In this document: one piece after another, positions 1-7,504 of the stretch
Position numbering within the stretch: the stretch's first letter is position 1
How the letters are laid out: each line of letters opens with the position of its first letter
DNA from: Luedemannella flava
Lineage (GTDB): Bacteria; Actinomycetota; Actinomycetes; Mycobacteriales; Micromonosporaceae
Reading direction: 5' to 3'
DNA: 64,000 nt
Assembly (NCBI RefSeq): GCF_039528515.1
Contig: NZ_BAAALT010000014.1
Span: 1-64,000 of the forward strand
The notes under the pieces: generated by a model
Told to the model about the DNA's origin: nothing
Seen by the model: only the letters and a program-made list of their open reading frames with translations
Database searches by the model: none
Made by a program: the position numbers and the translations under genes

Positions 1-579
1 CCGACGCTGAACACGGGCAACGCCAACATCGACGGCTACCTGTGGATCAAGCCGCCGGGCGAGGCGGACGGCTGCTCGTTCCAGGCCGGCAGCTTCCAGC
101 CGGCCCTGGCCTACAGCCTGGCCCAGTCGGCGCCGAACCCGTCGTCGCAGGCCCCGGTCACCACGCGCGGCCCCGTGACGTCGGCTCCGGTGACCACCCG
201 TGGCCCCGTCACCTCCGCGCCGGTGACCACCCGTGGTCCGGTCAGCTCGGCTCCGGTCACCACCCGTGGTCCGGTCACCTCGGCTCCGCCCGTCTCGGGC
301 GCCTGCTCGGCGACGTACAAGCTGACCAGCTCGTGGGGCGGCGGCTACCAGGGCGAGATCACCGTGAAGGCCGGCTCGTCGGCCATCAACGGCTGGACCG
401 TGACGATCAGCGGCCAGACGATCACCCAGCTGTGGAACGGCACGCTGAGCGGCAGCAACCCGTACACGGTGAAGAGCCTGTCGTGGAACGGCTCGCTGCC
501 GGCCGGCGGTACCGCGATCTTCGGGTACCTCGGCAGCGGCACGCCCAGCACCCCCACCCTCACCTGCACCAGCCCGTGA
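1..579 (+). CDS. GH6-type cellulase with C-terminal CBM2, 3' part only
   Basis: The frame is open from base 1, so the start and most of the catalytic domain lie upstream of the window. The first 40 or so residues (NIDGYLWIKPPGEADG, then LAYSLAQ) match the end of a glycoside hydrolase family 6 catalytic domain, a secreted beta-1,4-glucanase or cellobiohydrolase. A Thr/Pro linker follows with repeated VTTRGPV units (codons about 52-97). The end is a family 2 cellulose-binding module of about 95 residues, from ACSATYKLTSSWGGG to TLTCTSP, with the paired end cysteines and surface tryptophans of that family. Role: extracellular cellulose breakdown, with the CBM holding the enzyme on crystalline substrate. 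The family call for the catalytic part rests on a short tail. Confidence 0.82.
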   Translation, partial: PTLNTGNANIDGYLWIKPPGEADGCSFQAGSFQPALAYSLAQSAPNPSSQAPVTTRGPVTSAPVTTRGPVTSAPVTTRGPVSSAPVTTRGPVTSAPPVSGACSATYKLTSSWGGGYQGEITVKAGSSAINGWTVTISGQTITQLWNGTLSGSNPYTVKSLSWNGSLPAGGTAIFGYLGSGTPSTPTLTCTSP

Positions 580-603
580 CGGTGTAGCGCATCCCTCTCG
601 ATG

Positions 604-640
604 AAGGGGCCCGGCCTATCGGCCGGGCCCCTTCCGTTTG
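604..640 (+). terminator. intrinsic terminator after the cellulase gene
   Basis: A perfect 13-bp stem (604-616 with 621-633) and a 4-nt loop, 24 nt after the cellulase stop and followed by ccgtttg. It separates the cellulase gene from the promoter at 651. Confidence 0.8.
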
Positions 641-683
641 TCAACATAGGTTGACGCCCCCCATTTTGTCAACTAAGGTTGAC
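640..683 (+). promoter_or_regulatory. leaderless promoter inside twin palindromic operators
   Basis: Two copies of a 16-bp palindrome, GTCAAC-N4-GTTGAC, lie at 640-655 and 668-683, centres 28 bp apart. TTGACG (651-656) and TAAGGT (674-679) make a near-ideal -35/-10 pair with a 17-bp spacer. The ATG at 687 lies 7 nt after the -10, so the transcript is probably leaderless. One palindrome overlaps the -35 and the other the -10, as expected for a repressor that blocks RNA polymerase. The binder is unknown; autoregulation by the HTH protein encoded next is the simplest idea. Confidence 0.75.
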
Positions 684-686
684 GGC

Positions 687-923
687 ATGAGTGAGGCAAC
701 CGAGCTGGCGACCGCCGCCGCTGGTCCCGACGCCCGGGGCGGGCTGCGGGCCGTGGTCGCGCTGCGCCGCCTGGCCGACGCCCTCGAGCTCCTGCAGGTC
801 GGCAACGCCCGGCGACAGGGCTGGTCGTGGCAGGAGATCGCGGACGCGCTGGGCGTCACCAAACAGGCCGTCCACAAGAAGTACGCCGGCCGCACCCCGG
901 CCGACGAGTCACGGGAGGCGTGA
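687..923 (+). CDS. small helix-turn-helix DNA-binding protein
   Basis: A 78-residue protein whose C-terminal half holds a clear helix-turn-helix (SWQEIADALGVTKQAVHKKY, about residues 48-67). The front part is alanine rich and probably helical. I chose the ATG at 687 because it sits 7 nt after a good -10 and starts the conserved part. Its TGA overlaps the ATG of the Clp-N gene by one base, so the two are translationally coupled. Pairs of a small HTH protein and a Clp-N protein recur in actinobacteria. Likely role: autoregulator of this three-gene operon through the twin palindromes upstream; that is inferred. Confidence 0.75.
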   Translation: MSEATELATAAAGPDARGGLRAVVALRRLADALELLQVGNARRQGWSWQEIADALGVTKQAVHKKYAGRTPADESREA

Positions 924-1534
924 TGTTCGAACGGTTCACCATCTCGGCCCGCCTGGTCGTCCAGCACGCCCGGGACGAGGCCGCCGACCTGGGGCACCGC
1001 ACCGCGGGCACCGAGCACGTGCTGCTCGCCCTGCTCCACCCCGACGCGGGCCAGACCGCGACCCTGCTCGCCGACGTCGGCGTGACCGCCCACGCGGTCC
1101 GCGCCCGGCTCGTCGAGCTCGGCTACCACCGGCCGCCCGGCGCCCCCACCGCCACGTTCGCGGAGGACGCCGAGGCCCTGGCCAACATCGGCGTCGACCT
1201 CGCCACGATCCGCGACCGCATCGACGCCACGTTCGGCCCCGGCACCTTCGACGGCCTCGACCCCGACCAACCGACGGAGCCGGAGCCGACCCGGTGGGGG
1301 CGGCGCCGGCGCCGGTCGGGCGGCACCTTCAGCCCGCGCGCCAAGAAGGTGCTGGAACTGTCCCTGCGCGAGGCGCTGCGCCTCAGGCACCGCTACATCG
1401 GCACGGAGCACATCCTGCTGGGCCTCATCCGCGAGGGCGAGGGCCTGGGCGCTCAACTCCTCGTCGAGCGGGGCGTCGACCTTGGCGCGCTGCGCGACCG
1501 CGTGATCGTCGTCGTCCCCCCGAAAGCCGCATGA
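923..1534 (+). CDS. Clp N-terminal (R) domain protein without ATPase
   Basis: A 203-residue protein with two Clp-N type repeats. The first runs from FERFTISARLVVQHARDEA to about residue 70; the second is FSPRAKKVLELSLREALRL with RYIGTEHILLGLIREGEG (about 135-175). In ClpA/ClpC these repeats bind adaptors and substrates, but no AAA+ module follows here. An acidic/arginine linker joins the repeats. GGAGG at 914-918 sets the start, and the ATG overlaps the preceding stop. The DUF4031 gene starts inside its stop (ATGA). It may sequester or deliver substrates to a Clp protease; direct function is unknown. Confidence 0.85.
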   Translation: MFERFTISARLVVQHARDEAADLGHRTAGTEHVLLALLHPDAGQTATLLADVGVTAHAVRARLVELGYHRPPGAPTATFAEDAEALANIGVDLATIRDRIDATFGPGTFDGLDPDQPTEPEPTRWGRRRRRSGGTFSPRAKKVLELSLREALRLRHRYIGTEHILLGLIREGEGLGAQLLVERGVDLGALRDRVIVVVPPKAA

Positions 1535-1803
1535 TCCTCATCGACCTACCCCGGTGGCCCGGCCGCGGACGCGCGGCCGCCCACCTGTGGTCCCACCTGG
1601 TCAGCGACGTCTCCCTGGCCGAGCTCCACGCCTTCGCGGAACTCCTCGGCTCCCCCCGCCGAGCCTTCGACCGCGACCACTACGACGTCCCCGACACCCG
1701 CTTCCAGTCGGCCCTCTGGCTGGGCGCCACCCTGACCCCGTCCCGCGACCTGGTCCGCCGCCTGACGGCGGCCAACCTCCGCCGCCCCAAACACCTCCAA
1801 TAG
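1531..1803 (+). CDS. DUF4031 domain protein
   Basis: A 90-residue protein matching the DUF4031 pattern: LIDLPRWPGRGR at the front, WSHLVSDVSLAELHAFA, PRRAFDRDHYDVP and a basic end (SRDLVRRL). No reaction is known for this family. Its ATG overlaps the stop of the Clp-N gene by 4 bases (ATGA), so it is the third gene of the operon that starts at 687. The operon ends at the long inverted repeat just after its stop. Confidence 0.8.
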   Translation: MILIDLPRWPGRGRAAAHLWSHLVSDVSLAELHAFAELLGSPRRAFDRDHYDVPDTRFQSALWLGATLTPSRDLVRRLTAANLRRPKHLQ

Positions 1804-1805
1804 AC

Positions 1806-1870
1806 AAAAGTCGACTTCTGCACGTTATGAGCGTCGCCATAACGTGCAGAAGTCGACTTGTGCCGCCGGG
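1806..1870. repeat. inverted-repeat element, copy 1; bidirectional terminator
   Basis: A 22-bp perfect inverted repeat (1808-1829 with 1838-1859) around an 8-nt loop. Each arm holds the self-complementary AAGTCGACTT. A tail, TGCCGCCGG, follows at 1861-1869. The element sits between convergent genes (DUF4031 and a membrane protein) and could terminate both. A degenerate copy with the same order of parts lies at 12616-12683, so this is a dispersed element rather than a one-off hairpin. Confidence 0.75.
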
Positions 1871-1884
1871 GGAGGCGGGGCGGG

Positions 1885-2655
1885 TCAGTTCGTGAGGGCG
1901 GACCACTGGGAGTGGAGCCAGGTGTGGAAGGCGGGGATGGTGTCCGTGTCCAGGGAGAGCCAGGACAGGGAGCCCGTCACCGCGAGGATGCCGAGGACGA
2001 CGGCCGCCAGGCTCAGGAGGAAGCCGAGGATGGCGTCGAAGCGGCCGGCGACGTGGCGGCGGGTGGTGGCGGAGAAGCCGCCCACCGAGAACAGCGCGCC
2101 CAGCACGCCAAGAGCAAGACCAAAATCGGCCAGTACGCCGGTCAGCACGGTCGCCGCGGCGACCACGCCGAACAGCAGCCCCAGCGTCGCGGACAGGCTC
2201 GCGCGCGGGCGCGGGCCCCTGGGCACGGCCGCCGGCTCGGTGTCGGCGGTGTCGGGCTCGGTCACCACGGGCGCCGTCGTCACCGGGGTGATCCGGCCGG
2301 TCGTCGTCGGGTCGGTGACGACGCGGCCCGTCGGGGCGTCCGTCACCCGGCCGGTCGGGGCCTCGACCACGCGGCCCGTCGGGGCGTCTGTCACCCGGCC
2401 GGTCGGGGCCTCGACCACGCGGCCGGTGGCGCGGTCGTTGACCAGCGGTTCGCGGGTGTCGGTGACAGCGGGCGCGGCCACGTCGGCCGTGCCGTCGCGG
2501 CGACCGCGCACCAGCCGGCGCTCGGCCCGCTCGTCGATCTGCTCGGCGCGCTCGGCGGCGATCGCGTCGTCGCGACCGTCGACCACGCCGTCAGCGTTCT
2601 CGTCCTTGGTGGCCGTGGCGTCCGAACGCCCGGCGAATGTGGGGATCCTGACCAC
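1885..2655 (-). CDS. membrane protein with 8-residue repeats
   Basis: A 256-residue protein of unknown function. Residues 1-70 are charged and include DENADGVVDGRDD, which looks like a calcium-loop sequence. Then come about four units of GRV(V/T)(E/D)APT. The C-terminal third has about three hydrophobic segments (LGLLFGVVAAATVLTGVLA, LGVLGALFSVGGF, ILGFLLSLAAVVLGILAV), so it is an integral membrane protein with a long soluble N-terminal region. I chose the GTG at 2655 because GGAGG (2662-2666, reverse strand) lies 6 nt upstream; an earlier start without a ribosome site is possible. It lies 51 bp after the photolyase stop on the same strand. Confidence 0.65.
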   Translation of the reverse strand: MVRIPTFAGRSDATATKDENADGVVDGRDDAIAAERAEQIDERAERRLVRGRRDGTADVAAPAVTDTREPLVNDRATGRVVEAPTGRVTDAPTGRVVEAPTGRVTDAPTGRVVTDPTTTGRITPVTTAPVVTEPDTADTEPAAVPRGPRPRASLSATLGLLFGVVAAATVLTGVLADFGLALGVLGALFSVGGFSATTRRHVAGRFDAILGFLLSLAAVVLGILAVTGSLSWLSLDTDTIPAFHTWLHSQWSALTN

Positions 2656-2706
2656 AGGGCACCTCCGGGTGTGATGATTCGTCACCCGGAGCCATACCCA
2701 GGTGCG

Positions 2707-3999
2707 TCAGTCGGGTAACCACGCCGCCGGGGACGGGCCGCGCAGCGGCGCCGGATAGCGCAGGCCGGGCAGCCGCCACGGCTCGTGGACGGCGCCTCCG
2801 TCCACGGCGGACAGCTCCGGGACATACCGGCGCACATAATCCCCGGACGGGTCGAAGCGGTGCGCCTGGCGGACCGGGTTGAACCGCCGGTAGGGCTTGG
2901 TGTCGTTGCCGACGCCGGCCACCCACTGCCAGTTGCCGTAGTTGTTCGGCACGTCCCCGTCGAGCAGCAGGTCGAAGAAGACGCCGGCGCCGCGTCGCCA
3001 GTCCAGGCCCAGGTGTTTCGTCAGGAACGATGCCGTGATCATGCGGACGCGGTTGTGCATCCACCCCTCGGCGGCGAGCTGCCGCATCCCGGCATCCACA
3101 ATGGGCACCCCGGTGAGGCCTGCCCGCCAGGCCTCGAACGCGTCGTCGTCGACCCGCCAGACGTCGCCGCCGGACCGCAGCGGCTCGGTCCTGATCCGCG
3201 GAAACGCCGCCGCGACCTGGTAGAAGAAGTCCCGCCAGCACAGCTGCCGGACGAACTCCGCCGACCCGCCCGCGAGCCCGGCCAGCTCGCGCGGCGACAG
3301 GCAACCGAACCGCAGGTACGGGCTCAGGCGCGACGTGCCGGGGGACGCGGGGATGTCGTGCTCGTCGGCGTACTCCGGGAGGTGGGGCAGGAAGGCGCGC
3401 AGCGTGCGGCGCGCCGCGGCCTCGCCGCCCACGGCGCCGCGTCCGGCGGACGGTGGCGGTGGCGGCAGGTCGCCCGGGTCCAGGCCGGGCGGCAGGGTGA
3501 TCCGGCGCGGGGTCGGCGACGGGTCGCGCCAGGTGGCCGCCGACCAGGCGCGCCAGTAGGGGGTGAAGACGCGGTAGGACGCGCCGCCGCCCGACGGGGT
3601 CAGCGCGCCGGGCGGGATGACTGTCACCCCAGGGGTGACGACGAGCGCGACGCGGTGTGTTTCACATTCCTCGGCGAGTCGGCGCTCGCGGCGCCGGGCG
3701 AACCCGCTGACGTCCCCGGCGATCGTGATCTTCGTGGCGCCCACCTCGCCCGCCAGACGCAGGGCCTGCGCCACCGGGTCCCCGCGCCGGATGATCAGGT
3801 CGCCGCCCCGGGCGCGCAGCGAATCGCGCAGGTCAGCGAGGCACCCGTCGAGGAACCGCCACCGGTTGGCGCCCGCCGGAACCGTCGGATCCCGGACAAA
3901 AAGGGGCACAACGCGCTCCGCATCGGCGCAGGCCAGGGCCAGTGCGGGGTTGTCGCGCACCCGCAGGTCGCGCGTGAGCAGCGCGATCGCTGTGCGCAC
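2707..3999 (-). CDS. phrB: deoxyribodipyrimidine photo-lyase
   Basis: A 430-residue class I CPD photolyase, which uses FADH- and blue light to split cyclobutane pyrimidine dimers. The N-terminal antenna domain begins LLTRDLRVRDNPAL. The C-terminal FAD domain has TSRLSPYLRFGCLSPREL, LCWRDFFYQV, GVPIVDAGMRQLAAEGWMHN, and DGDVPNNYGNWQW with GVGNDTKPYRRFNP, the family's flavin and DNA contact blocks. Length is normal. It is divergent from the carotenoid desaturase gene across 148 bp that hold tandem palindromes, which suggests shared control. Confidence 0.95.
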   Translation of the reverse strand: MRTAIALLTRDLRVRDNPALALACADAERVVPLFVRDPTVPAGANRWRFLDGCLADLRDSLRARGGDLIIRRGDPVAQALRLAGEVGATKITIAGDVSGFARRRERRLAEECETHRVALVVTPGVTVIPPGALTPSGGGASYRVFTPYWRAWSAATWRDPSPTPRRITLPPGLDPGDLPPPPPSAGRGAVGGEAAARRTLRAFLPHLPEYADEHDIPASPGTSRLSPYLRFGCLSPRELAGLAGGSAEFVRQLCWRDFFYQVAAAFPRIRTEPLRSGGDVWRVDDDAFEAWRAGLTGVPIVDAGMRQLAAEGWMHNRVRMITASFLTKHLGLDWRRGAGVFFDLLLDGDVPNNYGNWQWVAGVGNDTKPYRRFNPVRQAHRFDPSGDYVRRYVPELSAVDGGAVHEPWRLPGLRYPAPLRGPSPAAWLPD

Positions 4000-4058
4000 C
4001 TGAACAGGCTACGCGGCGTTGTGTGAAGCGGGCACCAGCCGCCGACGCTAGTCGCAAC

Positions 4059-4089
4059 CTTCCGGAGAAGTGCATTTCTTCGGAGGAAG
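4059..4089. promoter_or_regulatory. tandem CTTC-N4-GAAG sites between photolyase and desaturase genes
   Basis: Two 12-bp palindromes, CTTC-CGGA-GAAG (4059-4070) and CTTC-GGAG-GAAG (4078-4089), start 19 bp apart. Outer TCGCA (4052-4056) and TGCGA (4091-4095) add a wider dyad. They lie in the divergent intergenic region of phrB and the crtI-like gene. They could be operators for a regulator of both genes; the factor is not known. Confidence 0.5.
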
Positions 4090-4147
4090 CTGCGATCTAT
4101 CGGCCTGGGTGCCCTTGTGTTGTGGTCACCGCCGGAGGGGGCGCGGG

Positions 4148-5659
4148 ATGCAGGGGATGCGTGGACGCACCGACCGGATCGTGATCATCGGAGCGGGCCT
4201 GGGTGGGCTGGCGTGCGCGATCCACCTCGCCGCCGCGGGCCGCCAGGTCGTGGTCCTGGAGAGTACGGGTCGACCGGGCGGCCTCGCGGGGCGGCTGTCG
4301 ATCGGCGGGTTCGAGTTCGACACCGGGCCCAGCGCCATCACCGCGCCCGAGATCCTCGCCGAGACGTTCGCGGCCGTCGGGGAGAACCTCGCCGACTGGC
4401 TCGACCTCGTGCCGCTCGACCCGACCGTGCGGGCCCACTTCCCCGACGGGTCCACCCTCGACGTCATCCCCGACCGCGACCGCATGGCCGATGAGGTCCG
4501 CCGCGTCTGCGGGGGCCGGGAGGCGCGCGCCTACCTCAACTACGCCGCGTACGCCGAGAACGTGTGGGGCACGCTGCGCCGGCGGCTGCGCGACCGCAGC
4601 CCGTCCTCGCCCGCCGAGCTGCTGCGGCCCGCGCTGCTCGGGGAGGCGCTGCGGCTCGCCGCCGGGGGCGTGCGGCACGGGCTCGAGCACCGGATCGGGC
4701 AGTTCTTCACCGACCCGCGCTGCCGGCGGCTGTTCGCCGTCCAGTCGCTGCTCGCCGGGGTCGCCCCGCACCAGGCGCCCGCGCTGTTCACGGCGCTGCC
4801 GTTCCTCGACCCGTGCGGCAAGGTGTTCTTTCCCCGGGGCGGGGTGCACGCCATGCCCGCCGCGCTTGCCGGCGCCGCCCAGAAACACGGCGTGACCATC
4901 CGGTACGACACCGCGGCCGCGCGCCTGGAGACCCACGCGGGCCGGGCGCGGGCCGTCCACACGGTCGAGGGGGAACGGATCCCCGCGGACGTGGTGGTGC
5001 TCCCGCCCGTACTCGCGGAGTCCGACGGTGAGCTGCGACCGGCCGCACCCGCCGGCGGGTCTGGGCGGGCGAGCAGCTCATGCGTGCTCGTGCACCTCGG
5101 GTCGCGGCAGCGCTACGGGCGGATCGCGCACCACAACCTGCACTTCGGGCGGGGGTGGCGGGAGCCGCTCGCGGACGTGGCGCGGCACCGGCGGCCGATG
5201 CGCGACCCCGTGCTGCTCGTGGCCAACCCGACCCGGACCGATCCCGAGCTGGCGCCGCGGGACCGCGAGATCTACCAGATCATGGTGCCGGCGCCGTCCG
5301 AGGCCGACGCGGCCGCGGCGGCGCGGTGGCGGACCGGGCTCGCCCAGCGCTACGCCGGGGAGCTGATCGCCACCCTGGAGGCGCGCGGCTACCTCGACCT
5401 CGGGCAGCACATCGACCTCGCGCACGTCGTCACGCCCGCCGACTGGGCCTCGCCCGGACACCGGCCGCTGCGCCGCACCTCGACCGGCGGGCGGGGCCCC
5501 GACGGCCACCCTTCGGGCGGGAGGCGGGGCTCCGGTCCGCGCGTGGAGGCGTCGAACATAGTCTTTGTGGGTTCGGGGACGAGACCGGGAGTGGGTGTGC
5601 CGATGGTGCTGATGTCCGGACGACACGCGGCGGCGCGCATCACCGGCGCGCGTCCGTGA
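4148..5659 (+). CDS. phytoene desaturase-like FAD oxidoreductase
   Basis: A 503-residue flavoprotein of the carotenoid desaturase/isomerase (CrtI/CrtN) family. It opens with the dinucleotide-binding fold IVIIGAGLGGLACAIHLAAAG and GRPGGLAGRLSIGGFEFDTGP, has FFPRGGVHAMPAALA in the middle, and ends with the FAD motif IVFVGSGTRPGVGVPMVL. Role: dehydrogenation of a carotenoid precursor. Between DWASPG and the final FAD motif (about 5455-5540) the frame is arginine/glycine rich and lacks the usual FRP block, while another frame there reads more like the family. I chose the ATG at 4148 for the GGAGG 9 nt upstream; ATG 4157 is an alternative. Its TGA overlaps the GTG of idi. Confidence 0.85.
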   Translation: MQGMRGRTDRIVIIGAGLGGLACAIHLAAAGRQVVVLESTGRPGGLAGRLSIGGFEFDTGPSAITAPEILAETFAAVGENLADWLDLVPLDPTVRAHFPDGSTLDVIPDRDRMADEVRRVCGGREARAYLNYAAYAENVWGTLRRRLRDRSPSSPAELLRPALLGEALRLAAGGVRHGLEHRIGQFFTDPRCRRLFAVQSLLAGVAPHQAPALFTALPFLDPCGKVFFPRGGVHAMPAALAGAAQKHGVTIRYDTAAARLETHAGRARAVHTVEGERIPADVVVLPPVLAESDGELRPAAPAGGSGRASSSCVLVHLGSRQRYGRIAHHNLHFGRGWREPLADVARHRRPMRDPVLLVANPTRTDPELAPRDREIYQIMVPAPSEADAAAAARWRTGLAQRYAGELIATLEARGYLDLGQHIDLAHVVTPADWASPGHRPLRRTSTGGRGPDGHPSGGRRGSGPRVEASNIVFVGSGTRPGVGVPMVLMSGRHAAARITGARP

Positions 5660-6213
5660 GGCCTGTCGAGGCTCTGCACGCGGCGCGGGAGCTGGAACTG
5701 GTGGAGCTCGTGACCCCCGAGGGGGAGGCACACGGGCGGGCCACCGTCGACGTCGCGCACCGGCAGCCGGGCGCGCTGCACCGGGCGTTCTCCGTGCTGC
5801 TGCTCACCGCCGACGGGCGGACCCTGCTGCAGCGCCGGGCGGCGGGCAAGACGCGGTTCCCGTTGCGGTGGGCGAACTCCTGCTGCGGGCATCCGGCGCC
5901 CGGCGAGCCCGTGGCGCTCGCGGCCGCGCGCCGGCTCGCCGAGGAGCTGGGCATTTCGGACGTGCCGCTCAGCGAGGTCGGGGTGTACCTGTACCGGGCG
6001 GAGGATCCGGGGACCGACCGGGTCGAGCACGAGTACGACCACGTGCTGGTCGGGCTGGTCAGCGCGGAGTTGGCCGTGGCGCCCGACTCGGCGGAGGTGG
6101 CGGAGCTGCGGTGGGTGGCCGCTTCGGCGCTGCGCGAGGAGATCGTCGCCGCGCCGGACGCGTACGCCCCGTGGCTGCATGGCGTACTCTCCGTGGTCCT
6201 CGATCTCTCGTGA
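5656..6213 (+). CDS. idi: isopentenyl-diphosphate delta-isomerase, type I
   Basis: A 185-residue Nudix-fold enzyme that interconverts IPP and DMAPP. Seen: RAAGKTRFPLRWANSCCGHP with the active-site Cys, a Nudix-like helix (PGEPVALAAARRLAEELG) and EHEYDHVLVG with the catalytic Glu. The GTG start overlaps the desaturase stop (GTGA), so the two are coupled. Together they form a small isoprenoid/carotenoid unit; no phytoene synthase gene is in the window. Confidence 0.93.
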   Translation: MRPVEALHAARELELVELVTPEGEAHGRATVDVAHRQPGALHRAFSVLLLTADGRTLLQRRAAGKTRFPLRWANSCCGHPAPGEPVALAAARRLAEELGISDVPLSEVGVYLYRAEDPGTDRVEHEYDHVLVGLVSAELAVAPDSAEVAELRWVAASALREEIVAAPDAYAPWLHGVLSVVLDLS

Positions 6214-6332
6214 GTGTGTCAAAAGTCATGCCGGCCCTCGCCTTCGGGCGATCTCGCGGCTAGCGTGATGGCGTCCCTCCCGTAGGACGCCGTCACCCCT
6301 CGACGGCGCCCCGCCACCCCTCGGGAGTCCCG

Positions 6333-7199
6333 TTGGTCCGCAACCCCGGCGGCCCACGCGCCACAGCACTCTTTGTCGTGCTCGTGGTTGTGGTCGGCTG
6401 CGCCATCACCCGCTACGCGTTCGTCGGCGCGAACGCGTCCTCGCCCGGTGCCGCGCACCCGGCGCCCATCGCCGTACCCCTGGCGCCGCGGACCACCCCG
6501 GCGCCGACCCCCGCGCCCGAGCCGTCCACGGCACCGCCCGTGAAGCCGGTGCCGCCACCCAAAGGGCCTGGGCCGGGCGGGTCGCTGGAGCGCACCGGCA
6601 GCAAGGACGTCGCGCTGACCTTCGACGACGGGCCGGACGTGAAGTACACCCCGGCGTTGCTCGCGTTGCTCAAGAAGGAGCACGTCAAGGCGACGTTCTG
6701 CCTGCTGGGCTACCGCGCCAAGAAGCACCCCGACCTGGTGCGCCGGATCGTGGCCGACGGGCACGCGCTGTGCAACCACACCTGGGACCACGCGCTCGAC
6801 CTGGCCGCCAAGAAGCCCGGCGGCGGGTACAGGCACTCCGACGCCGCCATCCGCGCCGACCTCAAGAAGACCAACGACGCCATCCTCGCCGCCGTGCCCG
6901 GCGCCAGGATCGGGTACTTCCGGGCGCCCGGCGGCAACTTCACCAAGCGCCTGGTCAACATCGCCGCGTCGCTCGGGATGAAGTCGATCTACTGGTCCGT
7001 GGACCCGTCCGACTGGGACAACGTCCGGTACGGCCACGGCACCGCGATGACCAGGCACATCATCGCGGCGGTCAAGCGCCAGATCCACCCGGGCGCCATC
7101 GTGCTCTCCCACGACCTCAGCTCACCCGAGACGATCTCGGCATACCGGACCCTCCTGCCCTGGCTGAAGGCCCGGTTCAAGCTCGTACCCCTTCCGTGA
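6333..7199 (+). CDS. polysaccharide deacetylase (NodB domain), membrane anchored
   Basis: A 288-residue protein. Residues 8-30 (RATALFVVLVVVVGCAITRY) are a signal anchor; residues 35-85 are a Pro/Ala/Thr linker. The NodB domain begins at about residue 90: VALTFDDGPD with the metal Asp pair, HALCNHTWDH with the two metal His, and YFRAPGG. Role: metal-dependent N- or O-deacetylation of a cell-wall or chitin-type glycan outside the membrane. The start is a TTG with GGGAG upstream. Confidence 0.9.
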   Translation: MVRNPGGPRATALFVVLVVVVGCAITRYAFVGANASSPGAAHPAPIAVPLAPRTTPAPTPAPEPSTAPPVKPVPPPKGPGPGGSLERTGSKDVALTFDDGPDVKYTPALLALLKKEHVKATFCLLGYRAKKHPDLVRRIVADGHALCNHTWDHALDLAAKKPGGGYRHSDAAIRADLKKTNDAILAAVPGARIGYFRAPGGNFTKRLVNIAASLGMKSIYWSVDPSDWDNVRYGHGTAMTRHIIAAVKRQIHPGAIVLSHDLSSPETISAYRTLLPWLKARFKLVPLP

Positions 7200-7210
7200 C
7201 CTCCCCCGGT

Positions 7211-7240
7211 TTGGAGTCCACGGGCGGGCTCACGTATGCT
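7211..7240 (+). promoter_or_regulatory. candidate promoter of the tRNA cluster
   Basis: TTGGAG (7211-7216) and TATGCT (7235-7240) are spaced by 18 bp, about 70 bp before tRNA-Glu. This is the best sigma-70-like pair between the deacetylase stop and the first tRNA. Confidence 0.45.
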
Positions 7241-7281
7241 TGCCAGGCCTCCGGCGGGGCCGGATGGGAGCACACCGCATC

Positions 7282-7299
7282 CATTGCACATGTGCAATG
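7282..7299. promoter_or_regulatory. perfect 18-bp palindrome before the tRNA cluster
   Basis: CATTGCACATGTGCAATG is fully self-complementary and lies 12 bp before tRNA-Glu, inside the presumed leader. It may be a protein-binding site or an RNA hairpin in the precursor. Its core (CACATGTGC) resembles that of the repeat arrays at 8983 and 28322. Confidence 0.45.
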
Positions 7300-7310
7300 A
7301 TTGCGAGGCC

Positions 7311-7383
7311 GCCCTCATCGTCTAGCGGCCCAGGACGCCGCCCTTTCAAGGCGGTAGCACGGGTTCGAATCCCGTTGGGGGCA
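7311..7383 (+). tRNA. tRNA-Glu (anticodon TTC)
   Basis: Acceptor GCCCTCA pairs with TGGGGGC (7376-7382), discriminator A at 7383, anticodon loop CTTTCAA giving TTC, T-arm GGGTTCGAATCCC. CCA is not encoded. First gene of a Glu-Asp-Phe cluster. Confidence 0.95.
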
Positions 7384-7416
7384 CCGGGTTAGCCATGGCA
7401 TGATGGCACCTGACCA

Positions 7417-7490
7417 GGTCCTGTGGAGCAGTTGGAGTGCTCGCCGCCCTGTCAAGGCGGAGGTCGCGGGTTCAAGTCCCGTCAGGACCG
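7417..7490 (+). tRNA. tRNA-Asp (anticodon GTC)
   Basis: Acceptor GGTCCTG (7417-7423) pairs with CAGGACC (7483-7489), discriminator G. The anticodon loop CTGTCAA gives GTC. The T-arm is GGGTTCAAGTCCC. It follows tRNA-Glu by 33 bp. Confidence 0.95.
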
Positions 7491-7504
7491 CTCTAGCAAT
7501 TCGA

